The position numbers and the translations under genes were made by a program. From a virus, in IMG/VR virus record IMGVR_UViG_3300034200_000541, positions 1-29,116 of that record: a stretch of 29,116 nt of DNA; one strand, given 5' to 3'. This document shows, piece by piece, positions 22,065 to 29,116 of this stretch (positions within the stretch are counted from its first letter, which is position 1; every line of letters starts with the position of its first letter). Below the pieces are notes generated by a model. The model did not search any database, was not told where the DNA came from, and was given only the letters and a program-made list of their open reading frames with translations.

Positions 22065-23776
22065 GAAGAAATTTTGCTGAATCCCTTAACTTTCTCGAAC
22101 TTAATTACGTCATCAAACGCATCCATCATTTCGTCCGTCTTATGAGAGATTACAAATACATTTGTATCTTTTAACATATATCTAATTATTTTACTAAAGT
22201 AATCAATTCCATTTCCATCCAAAGAACTATCAAATACCTCATCAAGAATAAGCAGATTTGTATTTGCTGAATTCTTCATTCTTGCAATTTCCCTCCAAGT
22301 AAAAAGAATTGCAAGATTTATCCGCATCTTTTCACCTTCAGAAAAAGATTCATAAGTAAAATCTTCGTGAATTGGTGACTTTAAGTTTTCTTTAAATTCT
22401 TCATCAAAAGAAAAATTAATATAAAAGTCCATCAAATTCAAATATTTGTTGATTTGAGTATTCATCAATGGAAGATATTTTTTAATAACCTTTGATTTTA
22501 TTCCACCATCTTTTAGCATTGAACCTACAAATTCAAAATAAGAAACATCTTCTTTATGCTTACATTTTGAATTACCAATTTCTTTTAGTTCATCTTGAAG
22601 TTTTTTTAACTTATTCCTCTCAGTATTTGTGTTTTTAATTCCATCGGCAATCTCTTGAATTTCACATTCAAGTTCTTTTGATTGCTTATTAAATTGAGAG
22701 ATTTTAATGTTGTTACTAGAAATTTCATTGTTTATGCTATTAATTTGCTTTGCAATTTTTGCAAATTCAGACTCTCTAAGTTCTTCGTTTTCTATAAGAG
22801 TCTTAATTTCTTTATAACCAACTTCAATTTCTTTTACTTTATCTTGAAATTCACCAAGTTTATTTAACCTAAATTCCTCGTCAATTTTTTGAGTACAAGT
22901 AGGGCATACCGTATTATTATCAAAAAATTGATGTTGCTCTTTGATTGTAGATGCCTTCTGAGATAGTTTACCTTTCAAAGAAGAGAGTTGTTTTAATTTC
23001 TTTGTTGGGTCTCCAAGTTCTTTAGTTTGTTTCTGCAAATCAGCAGATATTAGATTCTTTTTATCACTTTCTTCAATTAATAAATTAATATTATTTTGAA
23101 GTTCTTCAATCTTTGCATTCTTTATTTTTATATTTTTCTCTCCATTTTTTTCTATATTTTCAATAAACTCTTTTTGCATCTCAATTTTTTCTTCCGTCAT
23201 AACCTCCTTAATGGACTCTTCTTTGAATTTCTCATTAAGTCTTTTAATCTTTTCTTTGACAACAGAATTCATTGAAGAAAATATTTTAATGTCCAGCAAA
23301 TCTTCAACAATCTCTCTACGATTTGCAGCAGAAAGTTGCATAAAAGGTATATATGAAGCACTACCCAAAATCACAATTTGAGTAAATGACTTGTAGTTCA
23401 GTTTTAATACAAAACTTTCCAACCATTCTTGTTGGTCATTTGCTGATGCTTCCTGGTCTAATAAAGAACCATTCTTATAAATTTCAAAGATGTTTGGTTT
23501 TATCCCCCTTACAATTTTCCACTTGTTTGTTCCAATGGAAAATTCAATTTCAACCAAACAATCTTTCTCATTAGTAGAGTTTACTAATTGACTTTTTGTA
23601 ATTTTTCTGAATGCTTTATTAAATAACCCAAAACATAAAGCATCTAGCAATGTGGATTTTCCACTACCATTTGAACCAACGACTAGTGTTGTGGGATTCT
23701 TATTAAAATTTATCTCCGTAAACTGATTTCCTGTTGATAAAAAATTACGAAATCTTATTTTCTCGAATAGAATCAT
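22061..23776 (-). CDS. gp46: Recombination nuclease ATPase subunit, T4 gp46-like (SbcC/Rad50)
   Basis: gp46 pairs with gp47 to resect DNA ends for recombination. The 571-residue protein has Walker A GSNGSGKS at 34-41. Long coiled-coil arms (about 170-400) flank a zinc hook with C291/C294 (CPTC). The ABC signature FSEGEKMRINLAI starts near 478, and Walker B NLLILDE ends with D512/E513. ATG 23776 lies 32 bases inside the end of the DUF3110-like gene, an unusually long overlap for this cluster. Downstream it overlaps the next gene by 4 bases. Confidence 0.96.
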   Translation of the reverse strand: MILFEKIRFRNFLSTGNQFTEINFNKNPTTLVVGSNGSGKSTLLDALCFGLFNKAFRKITKSQLVNSTNEKDCLVEIEFSIGTNKWKIVRGIKPNIFEIYKNGSLLDQEASANDQQEWLESFVLKLNYKSFTQIVILGSASYIPFMQLSAANRREIVEDLLDIKIFSSMNSVVKEKIKRLNEKFKEESIKEVMTEEKIEMQKEFIENIEKNGEKNIKIKNAKIEELQNNINLLIEESDKKNLISADLQKQTKELGDPTKKLKQLSSLKGKLSQKASTIKEQHQFFDNNTVCPTCTQKIDEEFRLNKLGEFQDKVKEIEVGYKEIKTLIENEELRESEFAKIAKQINSINNEISSNNIKISQFNKQSKELECEIQEIADGIKNTNTERNKLKKLQDELKEIGNSKCKHKEDVSYFEFVGSMLKDGGIKSKVIKKYLPLMNTQINKYLNLMDFYINFSFDEEFKENLKSPIHEDFTYESFSEGEKMRINLAILFTWREIARMKNSANTNLLILDEVFDSSLDGNGIDYFSKIIRYMLKDTNVFVISHKTDEMMDAFDDVIKFEKVKGFSKISS

Positions 23777-24032
23777 TATTTCTTGGGGGTATCACAAATT
23801 CATCTGGTGGTATTATAACATAACTATACCCATAAGCATCACAAGTTTTAACTGCTAACTCTGGGTCAACTTCAACTACTGACATTGGAGGATAATCTTC
23901 TGCCTCTAGAAGTCCTGCATATCTTTCCGCATCATCTTCATCCAGGAAAAAATACAATGATTTTTCTCCATCATCATCTGGGACCGCATATGCCCCCTCA
24001 TCTTCTTTCCCTTTTATAGAAAGTATATACAT
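23745..24032 (-). CDS. DUF3110-like protein
   Basis: The 95-residue protein (MYILSIKGKEDEGAYAVPDD...) has the plan of DUF3110, a family common in cyanobacteria and their phages. A strand-rich start is followed by LYFFLDEDDAERYAGLLEAE (a helix bearing acidic and aromatic residues), then PPMSVVEVDPE and a Cys-containing strand (KTCDAYGYSYVII). Function is unknown. The start overlaps the gp47 stop by one base and the end overlaps gp46 by 32 bases, so it is locked into the gp47-gp46 pair. Its cyanobacterial relatives suggest it came from a host lineage. Confidence 0.8.
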   Translation of the reverse strand: MYILSIKGKEDEGAYAVPDDDGEKSLYFFLDEDDAERYAGLLEAEDYPPMSVVEVDPELAVKTCDAYGYSYVIIPPDEFVIPPRNNDSIRENKIS

Positions 24033-25075
24033 TACTCTAGTTCTAGTGCTTGTTTATATACTTCTCCAACAATTGATTTGACTTTATTTTTATCAAACTC
24101 AAAGTCAGAGTCTTCAATATATTTATTAAGAATGGTCATTGTGTCCTCAATCTCTGTATCAGAGTATTCAACAAGTGTATCGTCAATATCCATCATATCA
24201 ACGACTTTGACCTCTAATGGATTAAAGTTAGTTATAAAATTTAAATATTTGTCAAATGCTTTTTGATTATTATTTTTTCTAATTATTATTTTTACTATTT
24301 TATCAGTAAAGTTAATGTCTTCAATTTCTGAGACTGAACCATCTTCATAATATACTTTTTCAAATATATTAAAAGGATTTTTGCAAAAATTTATTTTATA
24401 TGTTTCCGTATCAAATATATTGAATCCTCTATCATCTCCATAATCATTCCAGAACATTTGATACGGGTTTCCTAGGTAAAATACCTTTCCATCGTCACTG
24501 CGGGTGTGGTAATGCCCAGAATAGACTCTATCAAACTTATCAAAGATTGTTTTATCCATTCCTCCTTTTTGAACCTGTCCAGGAAAAACAGAAAACCCAT
24601 TTAGTTCTAAATGACCAAATATAACTTTTGCTTCTGTATCTTTAAGCAAATTAAAAACTTCTTCCTGGTTTTCATTGCATATCCAAGGAAGCAGCAAAGT
24701 ATTTAATCCGTCAAATGAAACTTCTAGAGGAGACGAAACTGGAATAACATTTTCATATTGATTCAAAAGCAAATCAATTGAATTAATCCTATTTGTATTT
24801 TTATAATAAACGTCGTGATTCCCAACGATGTTATAAACAGTTATTCCAAGTTCTTGAAACTTATCATAAACATTTTCTTTTGCCCATTCCAAAGCCCAAT
24901 AGTCAATGCCTTTTCTATTATCAAAGGCATCCCCCATATGAATAACGATATTTATTTTTTCTTTTTTTAACTTCGGAAAAAAAATCTCATTATAAAATTT
25001 CGCAAAATATTCATGAAAGTTTTTATTTGCTTTTTTAAAATTATAATGAGTATCAGTAATGATACCTAATTTCAT
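24032..25075 (-). CDS. gp47: Recombination nuclease subunit, T4 gp47-like (SbcD/Mre11)
   Basis: gp47 is the metal-dependent phosphoesterase of the gp46-gp47 complex. The 347-residue protein has the Mre11-type motifs D8 and H10 (TDTHYN), D49 (HMGDAFDNR), N86-H87-D88 (GNHDVY), H155 (FGHLELNG) and H188/H190 (SGHYHT). The C-terminal third, acidic and helical, probably binds gp46. ATG 25075 overlaps the gp55 stop by 4 bases, so gp55, gp47 and gp46 share one message, as in other T4-like cyanophages. Confidence 0.96.
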   Translation of the reverse strand: MKLGIITDTHYNFKKANKNFHEYFAKFYNEIFFPKLKKEKINIVIHMGDAFDNRKGIDYWALEWAKENVYDKFQELGITVYNIVGNHDVYYKNTNRINSIDLLLNQYENVIPVSSPLEVSFDGLNTLLLPWICNENQEEVFNLLKDTEAKVIFGHLELNGFSVFPGQVQKGGMDKTIFDKFDRVYSGHYHTRSDDGKVFYLGNPYQMFWNDYGDDRGFNIFDTETYKINFCKNPFNIFEKVYYEDGSVSEIEDINFTDKIVKIIIRKNNNQKAFDKYLNFITNFNPLEVKVVDMMDIDDTLVEYSDTEIEDTMTILNKYIEDSDFEFDKNKVKSIVGEVYKQALELE

Positions 25076-25545
25076 TGATATGATTTCATTTGAATATTAT
25101 CTTTGATTGTATTGTAGTCAGAAGAACTAAATCCGTCACCATCAACGGAAAATACTTCATCATATCCACTACGTTCAATAATTTTTTCTTTAATCTCCAT
25201 TTGTTTCTTCTCTTTATGGATTCTACGAAGAAATGCATAATAAACAATTTGAGTAAAGTATGCAAATGGATTGGTTCTTTCTGTATCAAAATTATTAATA
25301 TAATTCACACAGTTTTCCACACCATCACTAATCATATCTTCCCTAAACATATAATTTACAAAATTGGGACGATATGATAAATGAGTAGCAATTTTCAAAA
25401 AGCAATCTCCAAGATAATTTGAAATCATTGGTGGTGCTAATCCTTTGGATTTGGCATTATCAACTTTTATCTTATGTTGAACCAATGCTTCATGAAAATC
25501 TTTATTATTAACGTAATGGGGGTTCTTGGTTGCTTTACTATTCAT
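25072..25545 (-). CDS. gp55: Late-transcription sigma factor, T4 gp55-like
   Basis: gp55 redirects host RNA polymerase to TATAAATA late promoters. The 157-residue protein shows sigma-region-2-like segments (PPMISNYLGDCFLKIATHLS, DMISDGVENCVNYINNFDTE and NPFAYFTQIVYYAFLRRIHK), the hallmark of this divergent sigma family. T4 gp55 also has a short C-terminal clamp-binding peptide; the tail here (DNIQMKSYQ) shows no obvious equivalent. ATG 25545 has no good ribosome site. The gene begins downstream of the 121-base gap that holds a host-type promoter, consistent with early or middle expression of a regulator that then turns on late genes. Confidence 0.94.
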   Translation of the reverse strand: MNSKATKNPHYVNNKDFHEALVQHKIKVDNAKSKGLAPPMISNYLGDCFLKIATHLSYRPNFVNYMFREDMISDGVENCVNYINNFDTERTNPFAYFTQIVYYAFLRRIHKEKKQMEIKEKIIERSGYDEVFSVDGDGFSSSDYNTIKDNIQMKSYQ

Positions 25546-25583
25546 TTATTTTTATGTACTAGTGCCTTTGTTTTAATGTAGAC

Positions 25584-25613
25584 ATATTAGCATAAAAAAG
25601 AACAATTTGACAA
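25584..25613 (-). promoter_or_regulatory. Sigma70-type promoter candidate upstream of gp55
   Basis: The minus strand has -35 TTGTCA (25608-25613), an 18-base spacer and -10 TAATAT (25584-25589), with TGC directly before the -10. It lies about 40 bases upstream of the gp55 ATG, in the longest non-coding gap of the window, and would drive gp55-47-46 and onward. Confidence 0.6.
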
Positions 25614-25635
25614 GTCGGTATCATTTGAGTAAAAT
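25607..25635 (+). promoter_or_regulatory. Plus-strand sigma70-type promoter candidate, antisense to the Sm-like gene and uvsW
   Basis: The plus strand has TTGACA (25607-25612), 17 bases, then TAAAAT (25630-25635). It shares its -35 bases with the minus-strand promoter. No plus-strand gene follows. In AT-rich DNA a chance match of this quality in a window of this size is plausible. Confidence 0.35.
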
Positions 25636-25666
25636 AACTCTGTCAGGGTTGATAACCATATGAGGC

Positions 25667-26062
25667 TTAATTATCTTCTGATTTATAAAGTTTCTCTAGA
25701 GAGACTCTTGCTTCACTAATTGATGATATGTATCCCATATTGGGAGATACATTCTTTTTATTCTGTTTTTTATTTTTATTCTTTATAAATTTTTCATAGA
25801 TTGAAATTATATGTTTATCTTTAACTTCTGAAATAGTTATTACTTTTTCCATGTTAAGTAAAAATGTAGTTTCATCAGTAAATTTAATCCAAGGATTTAT
25901 TTTATATCCTTCAACAGAATATTTTTGAATCGTTATTGTTTCAATTATAACAGGATCATCAAGTATTAAAATAGTTCTATCTTCCTCATCGCAAGAACAT
26001 ACTTTAGAAAATATTTCTTCGGAGGAGATTAATTTAATTATTGCATAGAATTCATCAGACAT
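25667..26062 (-). CDS. Sm-like (LSM-type) cyanophage protein next to uvsW
   Basis: The 131-residue protein has the plan of the other three paralogues. It begins with EFYAIIKLISSEEIFSKVCS, then ILDDPVIIETI, the central KINPWIKFTDE, and KVITISEVKDKHIISIYEKF. A Lys/Asn-rich stretch (KNKNKKQNKKN) and a unique C-terminal tail of about 30 residues follow. The Gly of the SGE turn is Ser here. The start lies 8 bases inside the end of uvsW. It is the last gene before the 121-base gap, with no strong terminator behind it. RNA binding is possible from the fold and the basic tail, but unproven. Confidence 0.75.
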   Translation of the reverse strand: MSDEFYAIIKLISSEEIFSKVCSCDEEDRTILILDDPVIIETITIQKYSVEGYKINPWIKFTDETTFLLNMEKVITISEVKDKHIISIYEKFIKNKNKKQNKKNVSPNMGYISSISEARVSLEKLYKSEDN

Positions 26063-27524
26063 TGGTTTTAAAATTGATTTTAATTATTTCATAGTTAAAA
26101 TCTTCTTCATTATAAATTTTAACTCTTTCAATTAAATGATTGAGAGTATAATTTTTTTTAGAGTTATAAGTAATGTCATCTGCAATATCATAAAGAATTG
26201 CTTGTGTTTTGTTATTTCCTTTTCTTAAAACTCTTCCAATTGATTGAAGATTTCTGACTCTTGATTTACTGGGTGAAGCAAAGATAACATTATGCAAATT
26301 TCTAATGTTAATTCCGGTAGAAAATGTTCCGTAAGATGCAACAATAATTGCATTATTTTCTCTTTCAGTAATTTCTCTAACAAGTTCTCTTTCTTCAGTA
26401 TTAACTCCACCATGAACAAAAAATATTTTTCTTTCTTTTGTTGCTGAATTATTTATAAGTTCATATAAAGGCAGACCATGACTTTCAACTCTATTGAATA
26501 ATACTAAACTATTCCCCTTTAGATCTAAAACTAAATTTTTAATAAAATTATTTCGTTTATCGTGAGATATTAAATACTGAATTTCTTCTTCATACTCATT
26601 AAACTTATGAGGGTCGTGTGCCAATAACAAAATTTTTATTTGTAATTTAGATAAATGTCCTTTTTCTATTAACTCTTTTGTTTGAGTTACTTTATATGAT
26701 GGACCAAAAAGACCTTCCAAAACCCATTTATGTGTCTGTGATCCATCTAAAGTACCAGTAAATCCAAATCTATACTTAGCATTATCACACTTAGTCATTA
26801 TGCTAACTAATGATTTTGATTTAAATAAATGTGCTTCGTCTCCAATAATTACGTTAAAATCATTAAAAAAACCTCTAGGCAAATTATAAATTGATTGCCA
26901 GGTTGTTATTACTACACTCTTTTTAGTATTTTTTTCTTTTCCGGAATAAATCTTGTGACAATGATGTTCTGCATTCCAACCATAATCTTCAAAATCTTTA
27001 TACATCTGCTCAACTAGAGATGTTGTTGGAACAACCAAAAGAATTTTATTATCCTTTTCAGTAAAGTATCTAACAACGGAGTAAATCATTAGGGATTTAC
27101 CAGATGCTGTTGGGGAGATTAAAAGCTTTCTATTATATTTTAATGCATCATAAACTGCGTCTATTTGATACTCTCTTGGTTTATGTTTAGAAATGCGAGA
27201 CATATAATCTTTGACACCCTCATAAGAAATCATTTCATTTTCTTCTAATGGGGTTCCATAAAATTTATTATCTCTAAATTCTACTGAATATTCATATCTT
27301 TTTGCCCAAGCAACTATTTTGTCTAGCAGTCCAACATAAATTTCTCCAGTATGAGTACTATATAATCTAATTTTGCCATCCCAATACTTACTTCTGTATT
27401 GTGGCATAAATTTTGCACCAGGAACATCAAAAGTAAAATACTCAGAAAGTTCTTGATGTATATGTGGTTCTGTCTCTACTTTTAAGTAGACCTCATTTTT
27501 TTTCTGTATAATTATATTATCCAT
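26055..27524 (-). CDS. uvsW: Helicase UvsW (SF2, RecG-like role)
   Basis: UvsW unwinds branched DNA and R-loops and shifts T4 from origin-dependent to recombination-dependent replication. The 489-residue protein has an N-terminal domain (1-110) that includes FMPQYRSKYWDGKIRLYST, and Walker A SPTASGKS at 137-144. The DEAH box is GDEAHLF with D229-H232, then FGFTGTLDG (motif III) and QSIGRVLRKGNN (motif VI). The start overlaps uvsY by 8 bases. In T4 uvsW is late; here it sits downstream of a late promoter at 28519-28527 with gp3 and uvsY. Confidence 0.96.
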   Translation of the reverse strand: MDNIIIQKKNEVYLKVETEPHIHQELSEYFTFDVPGAKFMPQYRSKYWDGKIRLYSTHTGEIYVGLLDKIVAWAKRYEYSVEFRDNKFYGTPLEENEMISYEGVKDYMSRISKHKPREYQIDAVYDALKYNRKLLISPTASGKSLMIYSVVRYFTEKDNKILLVVPTTSLVEQMYKDFEDYGWNAEHHCHKIYSGKEKNTKKSVVITTWQSIYNLPRGFFNDFNVIIGDEAHLFKSKSLVSIMTKCDNAKYRFGFTGTLDGSQTHKWVLEGLFGPSYKVTQTKELIEKGHLSKLQIKILLLAHDPHKFNEYEEEIQYLISHDKRNNFIKNLVLDLKGNSLVLFNRVESHGLPLYELINNSATKERKIFFVHGGVNTEERELVREITERENNAIIVASYGTFSTGINIRNLHNVIFASPSKSRVRNLQSIGRVLRKGNNKTQAILYDIADDITYNSKKNYTLNHLIERVKIYNEEDFNYEIIKINFKTNV

Positions 27525-27945
27525 AACCAGCAGTAAATCTCATATATTCGATTGCATTTTTAATTTGGTAAGTTCTGTTTAAAATAGTTTTTAAGATACT
27601 TTCCAAATAACTAAGCATAACTTGATAATATTCTATTTTTGAACTTGATTTCAAAATATCTTCGTCTGCATCAAGATATTTTTCCAAATCTGGTTTTAAT
27701 ACTTTATGATCAAATGGGTTTTCTTTATATACATCTGGATCTGATTTGCCAGAAAAATATAACCATTTTTCTTTTTTTAAAACCTTAAATTTATTTTCCT
27801 CTATTTTTTTCAATAGAAGAATATTGTTGTATATTTTATAGTATTTTGAGTGTAATGCTGGAATTTTTATAGATTCTTCGTGTAAATTATCTGAATCTAT
27901 CTTTGAGTCTTCTTCCCATAATCTTTGAATTTCATCAATATCCAT
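27517..27945 (-). CDS. uvsY: Recombination mediator UvsY
   Basis: UvsY loads UvsX on single-stranded DNA covered by gp32. The 142-residue product aligns in my reading with T4 UvsY (137 aa). Here LYFSGKSDPDVYKENPFD matches the T4 YYSGRGDGDEF region. ADEDILKSSSKIEYYQVMLS and YQIKNAIEYMRFTAGYG match the T4 C-terminal half (ADKDVLKVDTSLQYW; FAIKHIQDMRAFEAGK). It is often left as hypothetical in cyanophage genomes. It starts 3 bases after the gp3-like gene and overlaps uvsW by 8 bases, keeping the T4 pairing of these genes. Confidence 0.88.
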   Translation of the reverse strand: MDIDEIQRLWEEDSKIDSDNLHEESIKIPALHSKYYKIYNNILLLKKIEENKFKVLKKEKWLYFSGKSDPDVYKENPFDHKVLKPDLEKYLDADEDILKSSSKIEYYQVMLSYLESILKTILNRTYQIKNAIEYMRFTAGYG

Positions 27946-27948
27946 AAA

Positions 27949-28494
27949 TCAATATTTTATAATTTCATAAATTGTATATTTAAAAACTACTTCTGCCTCT
28001 ATGTAGTTTAATGCAGTTTCTTTGGCACTAAACTCTATAGAAGTTAATGATGTTGGGAACATACCCTTAAATACTACAGAAGCGGTTGGTTGATAATTAC
28101 TGTTGTATATGATTAATGATCCATCAGACTGCCCGCTAATTGCTGTCTGTTTACCTGGAAAATATTCATCGTTATCCAATAGTTCTTGATATTCTTCAAC
28201 TGATTCTGGATAACCAAATCCCCTTAACCAATTGTGAATTGTCAAGTAATTTTCCATATCTTCGTCAATCATAAAACGAAGAGTGAAATCACTATATGAT
28301 AACTTATCTCCAGGTATTGGTATGTCTTTCAAATATGTTGGTTGAATTGCCACACCCAAATTTATGCCAGGAATTGAAGCAGAATTTGAGAAAAAATCTA
28401 CCTTCGGTTCTTTAGATAAATTAAATTTAAACCCAACTGGTGACAAAAAATTTCTATTTGAAATTTGTCTTTGTAATGGAGATGCTTGATCCAT
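27949..28494 (-). CDS. gp3: Tail completion / sheath stabiliser protein, gp3-like
   Basis: The 181-residue protein (T4 gp3 is 176) follows gp23, the place of gene 3 in T4-like cyanophages. It resembles tail-tube-fold proteins, with FKFNLSKEPKVDFFSNSASI, then SYSDFTLRFMIDEDMENYL (a strand and helix seen in tube and terminator proteins) and a C-terminal EAEVVFKYTIYEIIKY. T4 gp3 caps the end of the tail tube. Start ATG 28494 is preferred over a TTG at 28500. A late promoter lies about 25 bases upstream, as expected for a virion gene. A tail-tube paralogue other than gp3 cannot be excluded. Confidence 0.78.
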   Translation of the reverse strand: MDQASPLQRQISNRNFLSPVGFKFNLSKEPKVDFFSNSASIPGINLGVAIQPTYLKDIPIPGDKLSYSDFTLRFMIDEDMENYLTIHNWLRGFGYPESVEEYQELLDNDEYFPGKQTAISGQSDGSLIIYNSNYQPTASVVFKGMFPTSLTSIEFSAKETALNYIEAEVVFKYTIYEIIKY

Positions 28495-28518
28495 ACCCAA
28501 GATATCAATTTATATTAA

Positions 28519-28527
28519 TATTTATTT
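28519..28527 (-). promoter_or_regulatory. Late promoter candidate for gp3-uvsY-uvsW (AAATAAATA)
   Basis: It matches 7 of 8 bases of TATAAATA (AATAAATA) and lies between the gp23 terminator and the gp3 start, about 25 bases before the ATG at 28494. Confidence 0.6.
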
Positions 28528-28531
28528 GCAT

Positions 28532-28556
28532 AAAAAAAGAGGGTCCGAAGACCCCC
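28532..28556 (-). terminator. Rho-independent terminator after gp23
   Basis: The minus strand forms GGGTC-TTCG-GACCC, a 5-bp stem closed by the very stable TTCG tetraloop, followed by CTCTTTTTTT. It lies 22 bases beyond the gp23 stop codon. Confidence 0.93.
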
Positions 28557-28577
28557 CTTAATTTCCTTAGTGATGAA

Positions 28578-29116
28578 TCACATTAGGTTGTCAACACGTA
28601 CTCTTCTGTAGTAACGGTTGCTGTTTGCCTCAAGACGGCCAAGACCAGCATTAGTACCTTCAGCAAATGGGTTTGCAACGATACCATAACGAGTCTTAAA
28701 TCCGATTTTTGGCTGGAAGCTGTTCTCACCAACTGCACGTACCATCTGGAGAGGTACATATGGGCAGTAGAAGAGACCTGCATCATAAGGTGAAGAACCC
28801 TTATAACCAACAACGTAGTACTGGTTAGCACTGTTGTTTGCTGCATATGGGTCGATGTAAACCTTATAACGACCATTGAGAACACCTGCGAAGGTGTTGC
28901 CAGTGTCATCAACGTTAAGGTTTGCATTAAGTGCAGGGGTGTAGTCAAGAAGTCCTGCGTGGGTGAGTGCTGAAGCAACATCTGCTGAGCAGAGAATCAT
29001 GTTGCCCTTTCCTCTACGAGTTCTTTGTGCAATCTGGTTTGCATCACGCTCGATTTGGAAGATAAGACCCTTGAACTTCTCAACTGACCAACGACCGTTG
29101 GAGTCAACGTCTAGGT
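28578..29116 (-). CDS. gp23: Major capsid protein, T4 gp23-like, C-terminal part
   Basis: The open frame enters at the window edge and covers the last 178 residues. The visible part begins LDVDSNGRWSVEKFKGLIFQ, with IERDANQIAQRTRRGKGNMI (gp23 signature) soon after. It continues through GRYKVYIDPYAANNSANQYY and ends in RRVRVDNLM. gp23 builds the icosahedral head after cleavage by gp21. The match to T4-like cyanophage gp23 is strong in my reading. Codon use is more GC-rich at third positions than in neighbours, as usual for a highly expressed gene, and a strong terminator follows. The N-terminal two thirds lie outside the window. Confidence 0.96.
   Translation of the reverse strand, partial: LDVDSNGRWSVEKFKGLIFQIERDANQIAQRTRRGKGNMILCSADVASALTHAGLLDYTPALNANLNVDDTGNTFAGVLNGRYKVYIDPYAANNSANQYYVVGYKGSSPYDAGLFYCPYVPLQMVRAVGENSFQPKIGFKTRYGIVANPFAEGTNAGLGRLEANSNRYYRRVRVDNLM

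Noticed and set aside
25617-25657. tRNA or tRNA-like remnant in the gap before gp55
   Set aside because: The stem is 7 bp with a bulge, but total length is about 41 bases and there are no anticodon or T-arm features.
1-29116. Photosynthesis genes, tRNA genes, CRISPR arrays, insertion sequences or an integrase/attachment site
   Set aside because: None was seen on either strand; the window is almost fully coding on one strand with gaps of at most about 120 bases.

Overview
The window is part of a T4-like cyanophage genome, a marine myovirus of Synechococcus or Prochlorococcus. Three things point there. A near-complete T4 core replication cluster runs in the order 23-3-uvsY-uvsW-55-47-46-45-44-62-regA-43-uvsX-41-61. 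Cyanophage-typical additions sit among these genes: hsp20, mazG, a 2OG-Fe(II) oxygenase, nrdAB, a DUF3110-like gene and Sm-like proteins. The DNA is AT-rich and late promoters of the TATAAATA type are present. Every gene I support lies on the minus strand, so transcription runs from high to low coordinates. No photosynthesis gene, tRNA, mobile element, intron or CRISPR array is visible. The host species cannot be fixed from this window.

Right end (29116-25546): the C-terminal part of the major capsid protein gp23, a terminator and late promoter, then gp3-like tail completion protein, uvsY, uvsW and a first Sm-like protein. A 121-base gap with promoter signals follows, and then the late sigma factor gp55. 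Middle (25545-17684): gp47/gp46 recombination nuclease, gp45 clamp, gp44/gp62 clamp loader, regA and hsp20. Small genes sit between these core genes: a DUF3110-like gene, a DUF3310-like gene, an HExxH putative metalloprotease, a 66-aa hypothetical and a second Sm-like gene. Stop and start codons mostly overlap by 1-8 bases, as expected for translational coupling.

Between 17688 and 17586 a late promoter, a terminator and a near-consensus host-type promoter are stacked. The host-type promoter opens the operon of two more Sm-like genes, gp43 polymerase, a 54-aa protein, uvsX, 2OG oxygenase, gp41 helicase, mazG and a 59-aa protein. From 10855 to 4606 the replication cluster is interrupted by what looks like a late or virion cassette. 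It holds a nuclease-like 338-aa protein, a nucleotidyltransferase-fold protein, a Lys-rich modular 606-aa protein, a 57-aa peptide, an Ig-like protein and three small genes, one with a coiled coil plus membrane anchor. After it come gp61 primase, nrdA, nrdB, a terminator overlapping a late promoter, and the first 28 codons of another gene.

The genes fit one programme: make dNTPs (NrdAB, with MazG possibly trimming nucleotides), replicate (gp43, 44, 45, 62, 41, 61), recombine and restart forks (UvsX, UvsY, UvsW, gp46, gp47), control translation (RegA), and switch to late transcription (gp55 with gp45) for virion genes. The observations most worth a second look are the ribosome-site hairpin with an internal late promoter at 10821-10855, the four Sm-like paralogues, the stacked control region at 17608-17688, and overlapping divergent promoter signals at 25584-25635.
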